Both the position numbers and the translations under genes were made by a program. DNA of 64,000 nucleotides from JBFGFX01 sp965232455 (GTDB lineage: Bacteria; Pseudomonadota; Gammaproteobacteria; Steroidobacterales; Woeseiaceae). The DNA is taken from contig OZ246981.1 of assembly GCA_965232455.1 (NCBI GenBank), positions 3,224,001-3,288,000 of the forward strand, given 5' to 3'. The notes below the pieces were generated by a model, which did not search any database, was not told the DNA's origin, and saw only the letters and a list, made by a program, of their open reading frames with translations. Below are positions 25,269-33,760 of the stretch, piece by piece (position 1 is the first letter of the stretch; the number at the start of each line of letters is the position of its first letter).

Positions 25269-26071
25269 TGGTCGCCCTCGTGGTCCGGGTAACCGGCGTC
25301 TCCCGGCATCAGCACACGCCGTTCACCGTTGATGACGACCGCAGCGGGCAGCAAGCACTCAACACCGCCGCGGCTGCGTTCGTCCGCCCATTCGAGCAAC
25401 GTGCTTACGTCGTCAAATCGACTCAGATCCCGCAGGGTGACGACGGTGGGATGCGGCAGCTCGAAGCGGCCTTTTTCATAGTCGGCGAGCGCCACCCGCG
25501 CCGGCAGCCAGCGGCTGTCGGTCAACTCGGTACCGCAGTGCGTCGCCACCTGACCGTCGGGAAGGGCGGCGGCGAAAAAGCGCGTGCTGAATCGCTTGGC
25601 GAGTTCTCGCGGCGTGATCCAGAACGAAAAGTAGTGCAGCGCGTCACAAGCCAGAAGGAGATCGTATCTCTGAAGGAAGCCGAGCCAGGACTCGCGGCCG
25701 TCGTTGAGCGGGACGCGGTAGTGCGCCAGCGAACGCGCGTCCGCCCACTCTCCCGCCGACGTCCGCGCCAGTAACACACCCGCCTCCTCGAAGGACTCGC
25801 GTATCGCCGCACTGTAATACGCGAGGCCGCCGCTCTCGAGCCCAAGTGTCGCGTTCGCGTTTGCTTCGCTCAGCCCGGCGCAGCGGTCGGCCACGATGGC
25901 GTCCTCCGGGCCCAGCACGCCGCCGGGGAAAACGTAAGTCGCTCCGAACGCGGTTTTCGCGTGACGCAATACCAGCAGGAGCTCCGGACCGGCGCCGGTA
26001 TCGCGCAGCAACGCAATCGTTGCCGAGGGCAACGGTCTACTTACGGAATTCGCCGGATTTGTCATCGACAT
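25265..26071 (-). CDS. Nudix hydrolase (NUDT19/NUDT7-like)
   Basis: 268 residues. The Nudix box is recognisable as the FPGGVLGPEDA region followed by an extended insertion and AIRESFEEAGVLLA, the same stretched arrangement seen in NUDT19-type CoA and nucleotide-sugar diphosphatases. Downstream the sequence has the WITPRELAKRFSTRFF pattern common to that group. Likely a cytoplasmic pyrophosphohydrolase, possibly acting on CoA or acyl-CoA. It overlaps the downstream MBL hydrolase by four bases and lies six bases downstream of the SRPBCC gene, forming a three-gene leftward unit. Confidence 0.85.
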   Translation of the reverse strand: MSMTNPANSVSRPLPSATIALLRDTGAGPELLLVLRHAKTAFGATYVFPGGVLGPEDAIVADRCAGLSEANANATLGLESGGLAYYSAAIRESFEEAGVLLARTSAGEWADARSLAHYRVPLNDGRESWLGFLQRYDLLLACDALHYFSFWITPRELAKRFSTRFFAAALPDGQVATHCGTELTDSRWLPARVALADYEKGRFELPHPTVVTLRDLSRFDDVSTLLEWADERSRGGVECLLPAAVVINGERRVLMPGDAGYPDHEGDQ

Positions 26072-26077
26072 CCGCGA

Positions 26078-26629
26078 TCATCGACCCGCTTGGGGATCGC
26101 CGTGTTCTACGTAGCTTTTCAAGCGCTCGATGGCGTCGACCAGCACGCTGTCAACGGCAGGTGCGAGCGCGTCCAGTCCGTCCGGCCGATAACCGCCCAC
26201 CGCGTATTGCAGCGTAACGCGGGTGACGCCGTCCGTCTCGTCGAACTCGAACGTCATGTTGCCCGCGACGCCCATCAGACCGAGCGGACCCAGCCCGCCC
26301 GTCAAACGCAGCATGACGCCGGGATTGATGAAGGTAACCGTCATGTGGACGAGTCCCGATTCCGCTGCGAGCGCCTCGCAGAAACACCCTTGAACCCGTG
26401 GCTCGATGTACAGGCTGGCCGCGTTCCCGGAGACGGTATGATCGGCGTTCCACCAGCGGCCGACATCGGTGACCAGCGCCTGGTACACCTCCATCCTGGG
26501 CGCCGCTACGGCAACGCTGTGACGCGTCGAAAAGCCGAAGGCATTGGCGTCGACGACCTCCCCCTCGACGGCGGGTGCGAGCAACAGGCAAACCTGGATG
26601 ATTGCTACGTTGACCGTTATTCGACGCAT
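26078..26629 (-). CDS. Exported SRPBCC-family protein
   Basis: 183 residues with an N-terminal signal peptide (MRRITVNVAIIQVCLLLAPAVEGE) and an SRPBCC (START/Bet v1-like) domain: RHSVAVAAPRMEVYQALVTDVGRWWNADHTVSG and a C-terminal helix ALAPAVDSVLVDAIERLKSYVE. The WW...H motif at the first strand-helix junction is typical of AHSA1/polyketide-cyclase-like members. Export is unusual for this ligand-binding fold, most members being cytoplasmic. It is the first gene of the SRPBCC-Nudix-MBL unit. Ligand unknown. Confidence 0.8.
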   Translation of the reverse strand: MRRITVNVAIIQVCLLLAPAVEGEVVDANAFGFSTRHSVAVAAPRMEVYQALVTDVGRWWNADHTVSGNAASLYIEPRVQGCFCEALAAESGLVHMTVTFINPGVMLRLTGGLGPLGLMGVAGNMTFEFDETDGVTRVTLQYAVGGYRPDGLDALAPAVDSVLVDAIERLKSYVEHGDPQAGR

Positions 26630-26756
26630 TCTCGGCGCACCATTGATTCCGGCGGATTCGCCCAGAGTACTTGAGGCCGTGGTTCACGGCCACAGAGTCT
26701 CCTCGCGACCGTGCAGCTTAGCGGATGGTGCGGGAAACGCGAAGCCCGCGAACACC

Positions 26757-26846
26757 TCAGAGGAGTTGGATCGGCAGAAGGGACTCCAGAAGGAATACGG
26801 CGCAGATGAGCGCGAAGCCGAAGTAGAGCTTTCGGAACAGGGTCAT
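26757..26846 (-). CDS. Possible 29-residue membrane peptide
   Basis: A short frame in the 394-nt gap between the SRPBCC and sirtuin genes encodes MTLFRKLYFGF followed by a strongly hydrophobic helix and LLPIQLL, i.e. a basic N-terminus plus one transmembrane segment. Third codon positions favour C and G (CTC, TTC, GGC, ATC) as in neighbouring genes. Just after its stop lies a small GCGGG/CCCGC hairpin. Against it: no clear ribosome site, and a hydrophobic run of this size can arise by chance. Conservation in relatives would decide. Confidence 0.3.
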   Translation of the reverse strand: MTLFRKLYFGFALICAVFLLESLLPIQLL

Positions 26847-27023
26847 GATTCCATACACACCGTCTGCTAACGTTGGCGGACAGTATCGTCGGGCGCAGCT
26901 GAACCGCGGCTGAAGCGCTCATTGGAGCAACCCGGGGAAACACGTACTGCACTGTTTTTATTAGTTATATTTTCTGTGTCGGGGTTACCGAACACGATCC
27001 CTCACGAGTAGGCAAAACAGCCC

Positions 27024-27854
27024 ATGCCAGCCAGCGACGCACTCGAACTCGCCCGTTTTTTCACCCGGCACCCGCGACTGACGGTGCTGAGCGGCGCCGG
27101 CTGCAGCACGGCATCCGGAATCCCGGACTACCGCGACGAATCCGGTGAATGGAAACACGCCCGGCCCGTGCAGTTCGCGGATTTCGTCGGCTCCGCCGCC
27201 GTAAGGCGGCGATACTGGGCACGGAGTTACCTGGGCTGGGCGCGCATCTCGAGCGCCGCGCCGAATCAGGCGCATTACGCACTCGCGCGCCTGGAACAGT
27301 CGGGTTACATCGAACGGCTGATTACGCAAAACGTCGACGGCCTTCATCGGCTGGCCGGTAGTCGAAAGGTCGTCGATCTGCACGGCGTCTTGCGTGTCGT
27401 TCGCTGTCTTGGCTGCGGCGGCATAACCGACCGTGTCGAACTCCAGGACGAGCTTGCAAGGCGCAACGCCGGGTGGGACGGTAGCGCAACCGGGTACGCG
27501 CCGGACGGCGACGCCAATGTCGGACAAAATGACGTCAGCGGTTTCGACGTGCCGGACTGCACCCGTTGCGGCGGCATCCTGAAGCCGGACGTCGTTTTTT
27601 TCGGCGAGAACGTTCCACGCGACCGTGTGAACGAGTGCAGCGAGAGCCTGCGGCGATCGGACGCTCTCCTGGTGGTCGGATCGTCGCTCATGGTCTATTC
27701 GGGGTTCCGCTTTGCGCGCCAGGCGAATGCCGCCGGCAAGCCGATCGCGATCGTCAATCGCGGCCGGACACGCGCGGACGACATTGCCGCCAGTCGTTTT
27801 GCGGGCGACTGCGGCGCCCTGCTGGCGGGCGCGGCGGCGTGCCTTTCGGTTTGA
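27024..27854 (+). CDS. NAD-dependent protein deacetylase, sirtuin class II
   Basis: 276 residues. The NAD-binding motif GAGCSTASGIPDYR is at 25-38, TQNVDGLH at 101-108, and the catalytic histidine is His120 in VDLHG. The structural zinc site is Cys128, Cys131, Cys179 and Cys182 (CLGC...CTRC). KPDVVFFGE and GSSLMVYSG complete the class II (SIRT4-like) signature. The enzyme would remove acyl groups from lysines in cytoplasmic proteins with NAD consumption. It lies 26 nt upstream of the rhomboid protease gene on the same strand; a shared transcript is likely but no functional link is evident. Confidence 0.95.
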   Translation: MPASDALELARFFTRHPRLTVLSGAGCSTASGIPDYRDESGEWKHARPVQFADFVGSAAVRRRYWARSYLGWARISSAAPNQAHYALARLEQSGYIERLITQNVDGLHRLAGSRKVVDLHGVLRVVRCLGCGGITDRVELQDELARRNAGWDGSATGYAPDGDANVGQNDVSGFDVPDCTRCGGILKPDVVFFGENVPRDRVNECSESLRRSDALLVVGSSLMVYSGFRFARQANAAGKPIAIVNRGRTRADDIAASRFAGDCGALLAGAAACLSV

Positions 27855-27880
27855 TGACCGTCGGGGTGGGCTGAGCCGGT

Positions 27881-28759
27881 ATGTCCGCGGACGGCACGGT
27901 CGTGTTCGAACATCCCTCGCACGCCGAGTGTTCGGAGCGCGCGCTCGTGCTGACTTCATTGGACATACCGCATCGGATTCTGCAAAGCGAGTCGGGGTTT
28001 CTGATCGTCGTGCCCGACGACTTCGCCGAGCGGGCGAAATTCGAGCTGTGGCAGTACGCGGAAGAGAACCGTCCACCGAAGCCGGCTCGGGCGCCGGTGA
28101 GCCTGCGTTATCACGATGCTACGCCCGGTGTGCTCTTTTACATCGGCACGATTGGCCTGTTTGCCTGGCTTGCCGGCGAGGCAGCGTTCGGCCGGGACTG
28201 GCTAGCCGCCGGGCGGATCGACGGCGTGCAGCTGCGCGCGGGCGAGCTGTGGCGGACGTTCACAGCCTTGACGCTGCACCTGAACCTGAAACACCTGCTG
28301 GGCAACATGGGTTTCGGCGCCCTGTTCGGTTTTTTCGCCGGCCGTTTGGCCGGCAACGGCATCGCCTGGCTGACGATTGTCCTGGCCGCCGCGCTGGCCA
28401 ACGGGCTCAATACGATGCTCCTCGACGTCAGCCACCGGTCGATCGGCGCCTCGACGGCGGTCTTCGCCGCGCTCGGCCTGGTGTCCGGCTTCGTCTGGCG
28501 CGGAAAACTGATGGCGCAGGACCGCTGGCCGTACCGACTGGGACCCATCGTCGGCGGCATCGCGCTGCTGGCGTTTACCGGCACCGGCACTGAAAACACC
28601 GATGTGGGCGCGCACCTCGCCGGTTTCGTGTGCGGCTTCGGTGCCGGCGTCCTGCTGATCCGCGCCGCGCCGCTGCTCGACAACGACCGCGTCCAGAGCC
28701 TGTCCGCCGCGTTCGCCATCGCGCTGATTGCCGGCAGCTGGATGATTGCGCTCGGCTGA
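27881..28759 (+). CDS. Rhomboid family intramembrane serine protease
   Basis: 292 residues. A soluble N-terminal domain (about 1-75) precedes six or seven membrane helices. The rhomboid features are GELWRTFTALTLHLNLKHLLGN (L1-loop Trp-Arg, histidine pair and Asn142), the catalytic serine Ser191 in GASTAVFAALG, and the catalytic His245 in VGAHLAGFVCG. This is a complete active-site dyad. Rhomboids cleave transmembrane substrates within the lipid bilayer; none is suggested by neighbours. The N-terminal domain resembles small regulatory domains attached to this bacterial subgroup and contains no known catalytic motif. Confidence 0.93.
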   Translation: MSADGTVVFEHPSHAECSERALVLTSLDIPHRILQSESGFLIVVPDDFAERAKFELWQYAEENRPPKPARAPVSLRYHDATPGVLFYIGTIGLFAWLAGEAAFGRDWLAAGRIDGVQLRAGELWRTFTALTLHLNLKHLLGNMGFGALFGFFAGRLAGNGIAWLTIVLAAALANGLNTMLLDVSHRSIGASTAVFAALGLVSGFVWRGKLMAQDRWPYRLGPIVGGIALLAFTGTGTENTDVGAHLAGFVCGFGAGVLLIRAAPLLDNDRVQSLSAAFAIALIAGSWMIALG

Positions 28760-28858
28760 ATGCGCGCAGCCAACGGTCCCGGTGGGTACCTTTTGCGGGA
28801 AATCAGGAGTTAAAATCCTTCCACCACCGTTCGACGTGGTTTGGGGAGCGTCGCAAGC

Positions 28859-29983
28859 TTGAAAAAACTGTTTTTGTTCCTGCTGCTCGTCGGCATCGCC
28901 GGAGCCGTGACCCTGCGCGTGCGTTATGGCGCCGGCGCGCCGTATCCCGACCTGAGTTCGACCCCGTTGCTCGACGAGGGCGCGCTCGAACAGGTATTGG
29001 AATACCCGGAACCCATCGGCAACGTTACCGTTAGCGCCGACGGACGCCTGTTTTTCACGGTGCATCCGGAGTCGCGGCCAACCGGCAACAAGCTGCTGGA
29101 ATGGGTCGAGGGAGCCGCCGAACCTTTTCCCAACGGCGCCGCCCAGCCACGTTTGTTCGACACGGTTCTCGGTTTGGTGGTGGACCGCCAGAATCGGCTC
29201 TGGACGATCGATCACGGCAATCACGGGTTTCGCACGGCGCGCCTCATCGCGTTCGACCTGACGACCGGCGACGTCGTACACGATCATGAGTTCCGCGCCG
29301 CCGACGCTCCGGCCGGATCCATGCTGCAGGATCTGCAGGTGAGCGCAGACGGCAAAATCGTATTCATCGCCGATGCCAGCATTTGGCGCAAATCGCCGGC
29401 GCTGCTCGTTTACGAGACAGAGACGCGCACAGCGCGTAGGGTGTTGGAGTCGCACCCGTCGGTATCGGCCGAGGACTATCTCATCCGCACTGCCACGCGC
29501 GACATGAGTTACCTCGGCGGGCTGCTGTCGTTGAAGGCCGGCGTCGACGGGATTGCGCTCGACCCGGAGAACGACTGGCTGTATTACGCGGCCATCAATC
29601 AAAGCGGCCTCTATCGGATTCCGGTCGAAGACCTGACGAATCCGCAGTTGCCGGACCGGCAGCTCGTGAATCGCATCGAACGCCACGCCGACAAGCCGTT
29701 GAGTGACGGACTGAGCACGGACCTCGACGGCAACGTGTACATCACCGACGTCGAGCACGGCGCCGTGCTGTTCGCCGACCGTGAAGGAACCCTGAAGACT
29801 CTGGTGAAATCGCCGCGCGTTCGTTGGGCGGACGCCCTGTCATTCGGACCCGACGGGTGGTTGTACCTGGCCGACAGCGCAATCCCCGACCTGGTATTGC
29901 AGACGTCGGAACACATCGCTCAACAGGGTCCCTACCGCGTATTCCGCTTTCAGCCGGGATACGCCGGCGTCCCCGGCCAATAA
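28859..29983 (+). CDS. Yellow / major royal jelly protein-like exported beta-propeller
   Basis: About 374 residues from the TTG at 28859, which places GGGGAG ten bases upstream; a second in-frame TTG at 28841 is possible. The N-terminus is a membrane anchor or signal (KKLFLFLLLVGIAGAVTLRV). The body carries propeller-blade segments (NVTVSADGRLFFTVHP, LGLVVDRQNRLWTIDHG, DLQVSADGKIVFIAD, GIALDPENDWLYYAAIN). It ends with the MRJP/yellow hallmark WLYLADSAIPDLVLQ...GPYRVFRF. Bacterial members have been linked by homology to dopachrome-type tautomerases, but activity is mostly unproven. It belongs to a rightward series with the EamA exporter and MscS channel, spaced by about 25 bases each. Confidence 0.85.
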   Translation: MKKLFLFLLLVGIAGAVTLRVRYGAGAPYPDLSSTPLLDEGALEQVLEYPEPIGNVTVSADGRLFFTVHPESRPTGNKLLEWVEGAAEPFPNGAAQPRLFDTVLGLVVDRQNRLWTIDHGNHGFRTARLIAFDLTTGDVVHDHEFRAADAPAGSMLQDLQVSADGKIVFIADASIWRKSPALLVYETETRTARRVLESHPSVSAEDYLIRTATRDMSYLGGLLSLKAGVDGIALDPENDWLYYAAINQSGLYRIPVEDLTNPQLPDRQLVNRIERHADKPLSDGLSTDLDGNVYITDVEHGAVLFADREGTLKTLVKSPRVRWADALSFGPDGWLYLADSAIPDLVLQTSEHIAQQGPYRVFRFQPGYAGVPGQ

Positions 29984-30007
29984 GCCCCTGTTCGGGGGGA
30001 AACCATT

Positions 30008-30904
30008 TTGCCGGTCGTCCTGCTGTACTCGATCGTCGTTCTGATTTGGGGATCGACCTGGTTCGCCATTTCGTTCCAGCTGGGCGAGGTCGCGATCGAA
30101 CTGTCGGTCGCCTATCGCTTCGGGTTGGCGTCGATCTGCCTGTTTGTGTACGCCCGAATGACCGGCCGGCCCTTACGGCTGCCGCTGTCCGACTACGGTC
30201 TCGTGGCCGTCATGGGCGTCCTCATGTTTTCGATCAGTTACATTCTCGTTTATGTCGGTAGCGCCTACATCGCAACCGGGCTGGTTGCGGTCCTGTACAG
30301 CCTGATCGTGATCTTCAACGGTGTGCTTGAACGCGTCTTTTACGGGACCGCGATCGATCGCCGCTTGATTGCGGCGTCGGCGGTCGGCCTCTCCGGCACG
30401 GCGCTCGTTTTCTGGCCGGAGGTCTCGGACCTGGCTATCGGCGACCAGGCGCTGATCGGCATCACCTGGACAATTGCATCGGTGTTCGTCGCTGCCCTGG
30501 GAAACATGGCGGCAATCAGCAACACGCGACATGGCTGGCCAATTGTGGTAGTAAACGCCCATGCCATGGCCTGGGGCACCGCGACCTCGTTTCTCGCTGC
30601 TATTGTCCTGGGACGGCCGTTCACATTTTCGCTCGATCCCGGATACGTATTGTCGCTGCTGTTTCTGGCGATCTTCGGATCGTCGATCGCCTTCGGGTGT
30701 TTTTTGGCGCTGATCCGGCAAATAGGCTCGGCGCGGGCATCCTACGCCTCGGTGCTGTTCCCGATCATCGCGCTGGGCATTTCGACGCTGTTCGAGGGCT
30801 ATCGTTGGACCGCCGTCGCCATCGTCGGGGTGGCGCTGATTCTAAGCGGCAACTGGCTGGCGCTGAGCAGGGCGCCGGCACGACGCGACAACAAAAACCG
30901 TTAG
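30008..30904 (+). CDS. EamA/DMT-family transporter
   Basis: 298 residues in about ten hydrophobic segments, arranged as two EamA repeats: the first starts PVVLLYSIVVLIWGSTWFAI, and the second begins near residue 150 with ALIGITWTIASVFVAALGNM. The start is TTG at 30008, preceded by GGGGGA seven bases upstream. Drug/metabolite transporter proteins usually export amino acids, nucleotides or other small metabolites across the inner membrane; the substrate here cannot be assigned. Its neighbours are the yellow-like propeller upstream and the MscS channel 23 nt downstream. Confidence 0.9.
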   Translation: MPVVLLYSIVVLIWGSTWFAISFQLGEVAIELSVAYRFGLASICLFVYARMTGRPLRLPLSDYGLVAVMGVLMFSISYILVYVGSAYIATGLVAVLYSLIVIFNGVLERVFYGTAIDRRLIAASAVGLSGTALVFWPEVSDLAIGDQALIGITWTIASVFVAALGNMAAISNTRHGWPIVVVNAHAMAWGTATSFLAAIVLGRPFTFSLDPGYVLSLLFLAIFGSSIAFGCFLALIRQIGSARASYASVLFPIIALGISTLFEGYRWTAVAIVGVALILSGNWLALSRAPARRDNKNR

Positions 30905-30927
30905 AAACCAAAGGCAAGGGGAATAAA

Positions 30928-31866
30928 ATGGAAAGCAATCATCTTGACGACCTCGTGAGCGTCGACTGGCGTGAATTCGTCGGCATCGTCCAGGAGGAAG
31001 CCGGTGGCGGGGCGGCGGCGGAGACGATCGACGTGGCGAACGTCGATTGGTGGGTCGGCCTGCTCGGCAGGGCACAAGAACTCGGCGTCGATTTCGGCAT
31101 CAAGGCGGCAGTCGCCATTCTCATCTTCTACGTCGGCCGCTTCATCGCCCGCATGGCCAGCAACGGCGTGCGCAAGCTGATGCAGTCCCAGGAAGTCGAC
31201 AAGATTCTGGAGTCGTTCGTATCCAACCTGCTCTACTGGGCGCTGATGACGTTCGTCATTATCGCGACGATCAATCAGCTCGGTGTCCAAACGACCTCGT
31301 TAATCGCAATCATGGGCGCTGCGGGTCTGGCCATCGGTTTGTCGCTGCAAGGATCGCTGTCGAACTTCGCGGCCGGCGTCCTGATCGTGATGTTTCGTCC
31401 CTACAAAGTCGGTGACTGGGTTGAGGCCGCCGGGATTTCCGGTTCCGTCGTACAGGTACAGATACTGACGACGATCCTGAAAACCGGCGACAACAAACAG
31501 ATCGTCGTTCCCAATTCCGCCATCATGGGCAGCATTATCACAAACTATTCCGCCAACGAAACGCGGCGCGTCGACCTTACCGTCGGCGTCAGCTACGACG
31601 ACGATCTCGACAAAGTGAGGGCAACGATCCGCGAGCTCGTCGACGCGGACGACCGCATTCTCAAAGACCCGGAATGCCTGATCGCCGTCGCTGAGCTCGG
31701 GGACTCGAGCGTGAATTTCACCGTACGACCCTGGGTCAAAACGGCGGACTATTGGGGCGTCTTTTTCGACCTTACGGAAGCCATCAAGAAACGTTTCGAC
31801 CAGGAAGGAATTTCGTTTCCGTTTCCGCAGCAGGACGTCCACCTTTATAGACAGGCTGACGCGTAG
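30928..31866 (+). CDS. Small-conductance mechanosensitive channel (MscS family)
   Basis: 312 residues from the ATG at 30928, which has AAGGGGA just upstream; an earlier frame extension runs back through the EamA gene and is rejected. Three membrane helices occupy about residues 50-150, the last being the Gly/Ala-rich pore helix GAAGLAIGLSLQGSLSNFAAGVLI. The conserved beta domain FRPYKVGDWVEAAGISGSVVQVQILTT and the cytoplasmic vestibule follow. Normal MscS length. It opens on membrane tension to release solutes after hypo-osmotic shock. An acidic 35-residue N-terminal extension precedes the first helix. Confidence 0.95.
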   Translation: MESNHLDDLVSVDWREFVGIVQEEAGGGAAAETIDVANVDWWVGLLGRAQELGVDFGIKAAVAILIFYVGRFIARMASNGVRKLMQSQEVDKILESFVSNLLYWALMTFVIIATINQLGVQTTSLIAIMGAAGLAIGLSLQGSLSNFAAGVLIVMFRPYKVGDWVEAAGISGSVVQVQILTTILKTGDNKQIVVPNSAIMGSIITNYSANETRRVDLTVGVSYDDDLDKVRATIRELVDADDRILKDPECLIAVAELGDSSVNFTVRPWVKTADYWGVFFDLTEAIKKRFDQEGISFPFPQQDVHLYRQADA

Positions 31867-32013
31867 GCCCCGGGAATTCATCGAAGCAACGGTCAACCAA
31901 ACGACGTCATAGCCGTTTATCATGGTGTGCGGGCCCGAAACGAGGCGGCCGTTCAGCGTAGATTCATCGTGCGCCGCCAAAATACCCCAATCGGCTGACT
32001 CGAAGGAAAAACG

Positions 32014-32373
32014 ATGCGCAAGGGATTCAAAAACACCGTCGGCATTGCCGTTTTTGCCGCGCTGGCCGGCTGCGCGGCTCACCCCGACCCGATCGTCGAC
32101 ATGCAGGGTGTCAACGAAACGCGACTGGCGACGGACTGGGAGGAATGCGAAGCCTATTCCGAACAGATCCGCATCGAGCAAGGCGCGGCGCGAGGCGCGG
32201 CGACCGGCGCCGTCATCGGCGCGGCGACCGGCGCGATCAGCGGCGACGCCGGTCCGGGCGCCGGTTACGGCGCCATCTACGGGGCAACGCGCTCGGGCCT
32301 CGACGCGGACCGCGAGAAACAGATGGTGTTCAAGCGCTGCCTCCGAGGCCGCGGCTATCGCGTCCTGAACTAA
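32014..32373 (+). CDS. Glycine-zipper lipoprotein
   Basis: 119 residues; lipobox LAGC with Cys24, then a mature domain containing a glycine zipper (ARGAATGAVIGAATGAISGDAGPGAGYGAIYG, about residues 63-94; only its overall Gly/Ala periodicity matters) flanked by two cysteines, in WEECEAYS and FKRCLRGRGY. Such lipoproteins insert into or brace the outer membrane; the paired cysteines could form a disulfide. AAGGA lies a few bases before the ATG. It stands alone between the MscS channel and the SOS-boxed radical SAM gene. Confidence 0.85.
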   Translation: MRKGFKNTVGIAVFAALAGCAAHPDPIVDMQGVNETRLATDWEECEAYSEQIRIEQGAARGAATGAVIGAATGAISGDAGPGAGYGAIYGATRSGLDADREKQMVFKRCLRGRGYRVLN

Positions 32374-32494
32374 CGCGCGATCGGGTCGCCTGGCCGGGCC
32401 TGCGCGGCGCACGGCGTCCGGTTCCGGGTGCGCCGCCCCCTGATCGCGCGATCTTCGGCATCGTGCTATTGACCGGCGCGGGCGGATGGAGATA

Positions 32495-32510
32495 CTGTAT
32501 AAATATACAG
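32495..32510 (+). promoter_or_regulatory. LexA (SOS) box upstream of the radical SAM gene
   Basis: The 16-base sequence CTGTATAAATATACAG matches the gammaproteobacterial LexA consensus CTGT-N8-ACAG with an all-AT core. It ends 16 bases before the ATG of the PA0069-type radical SAM gene. A weak sigma-70 promoter can be drawn over it (TTGACC at 32469-32474, 16-base spacer, GATACT at 32491-32496), so bound LexA would cover the -10 region. Confidence 0.88.
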
Positions 32511-32526
32511 TTTCCAGAGTCGTCGA

Positions 32527-33591
32527 ATGCCCCCGCAAGCCATCAAAGGTCGAGGCGCCATCTCGCGGACACGAGGCCGTTTCGAGGTCCGCTCGGTCGA
32601 CGTGGACCCGACGACCGAGGCAGACCTTGCGGCCTCGGCGCCGGCAACGCGCATCAGCGCGATGCCGGCGGGGCGCATCGTCAGTACCAATCAATCGCCG
32701 GACATTCCGTTCGAGCGTTCGATCAACCCCTACCAGGGCTGTGAACACGGCTGCGTCTATTGTTATGCGCGACCGAGCCATAGTTATCTCGATCTTTCGC
32801 CCGGACTCGACTTCGAGACCCGAATTTTCTACAAGCCGAACGCCGCTGCACGGCTCCTGGAAACCTGGGAAAAACCGGCTTATGTCGTCAAAACGATTAC
32901 GATCGGCGCAAACACCGACCCCTACCAGCCCGCGGAAAAAAAGTTGGGAATTACGCGCGCACTGCTCGAGGCGTTCCTGGAATACCGGCATCCGGTCCGG
33001 CTGATTACCAAGGGCACGCTCATGCACCGCGACCTCGATCTCCTGGCAGCGCTCGCCTCGCGACGCCTGGCCGCGGTCGCCGTCAGCATTCCCACCGCCG
33101 ATAAGTCCTTGAAACGGATACTCGAACCCAGAGTACCCTCCGCCGAGGCGCGGTTTGGGCTGATCGCCGATTTGCGGGACGCCGGCGTACCCGTCAGTCT
33201 TCTGATGGCCCCCATCATCCCGGCGCTGAACGACCGCGAAATCGAAAACATCGTCGGTCGAGGCGCGGCCCGGGGCGTCCACCACGCGGCCTGGATCCTC
33301 TTGCGCCTTCCACACGAGGTGAAGGCGATCTTCACCGAATGGCTGGCGCAGCACTTTCCCGATCGCGCGGCTCACGTCATGAGCCTGATTCGCCAATCCA
33401 GCGGCGGCAAGGATTATGACAACCGATACGGTATCCGTCAGACGGGGACGGGAGTCTACGCGAGCATGCTCGCGCAGCGCTTCGCCAAAGCCTGCGCCAA
33501 ATACGGCGTCCACACCTCGGACAACCTGCAAACGCTTGATTGCACTCAATTTAGGTCGCCGGGCGACAAACAGATCGCACTCGACTTCTGA
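32527..33591 (+). CDS. PA0069/SplB-like radical SAM protein, probably SOS-controlled
   Basis: 354 residues. The radical SAM cluster motif is CEHGCVYCYARPSH with Cys72, Cys76 and Cys79, preceded by SINPYQG. Its N-terminus (IKGRGAISRTRGRF) is the conserved opening of the PA0069 family, which supports the ATG at 32527. Other family stretches are KTITIGANTDPYQPAEK and SLLMAPIIPALND. The family is distantly related to spore photoproduct lyase, and its reaction is not established. From memory, Pseudomonas aeruginosa PA0069 is listed among LexA-controlled genes, and the LexA box 16 bases upstream here agrees. A DNA-damage-related role is therefore likely but not proven. Confidence 0.9.
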   Translation: MPPQAIKGRGAISRTRGRFEVRSVDVDPTTEADLAASAPATRISAMPAGRIVSTNQSPDIPFERSINPYQGCEHGCVYCYARPSHSYLDLSPGLDFETRIFYKPNAAARLLETWEKPAYVVKTITIGANTDPYQPAEKKLGITRALLEAFLEYRHPVRLITKGTLMHRDLDLLAALASRRLAAVAVSIPTADKSLKRILEPRVPSAEARFGLIADLRDAGVPVSLLMAPIIPALNDREIENIVGRGAARGVHHAAWILLRLPHEVKAIFTEWLAQHFPDRAAHVMSLIRQSSGGKDYDNRYGIRQTGTGVYASMLAQRFAKACAKYGVHTSDNLQTLDCTQFRSPGDKQIALDF

Positions 33592-33760
33592 ACGCGCGAT
33601 CGGGGTCGGCCCGGGTGACAACTTCCTGAGCTTCTGGCGAGGCGGTATAGTCGTGGGGGAAGGCTCGGACGCGGTAGTGACATAAGAACTATTCAGGTAT
33701 CGCGCAGTCAGAATCACTGATCACCCATTTAGTGTTAACAGGCCCCGGTTCGACGCTAGA

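Noticed and set aside
31300..33717. 805-residue minus-strand frame across mscS, the glycine-zipper gene and the radical SAM gene
   Set aside because: Covers three well-supported plus-strand genes and contains no domain.
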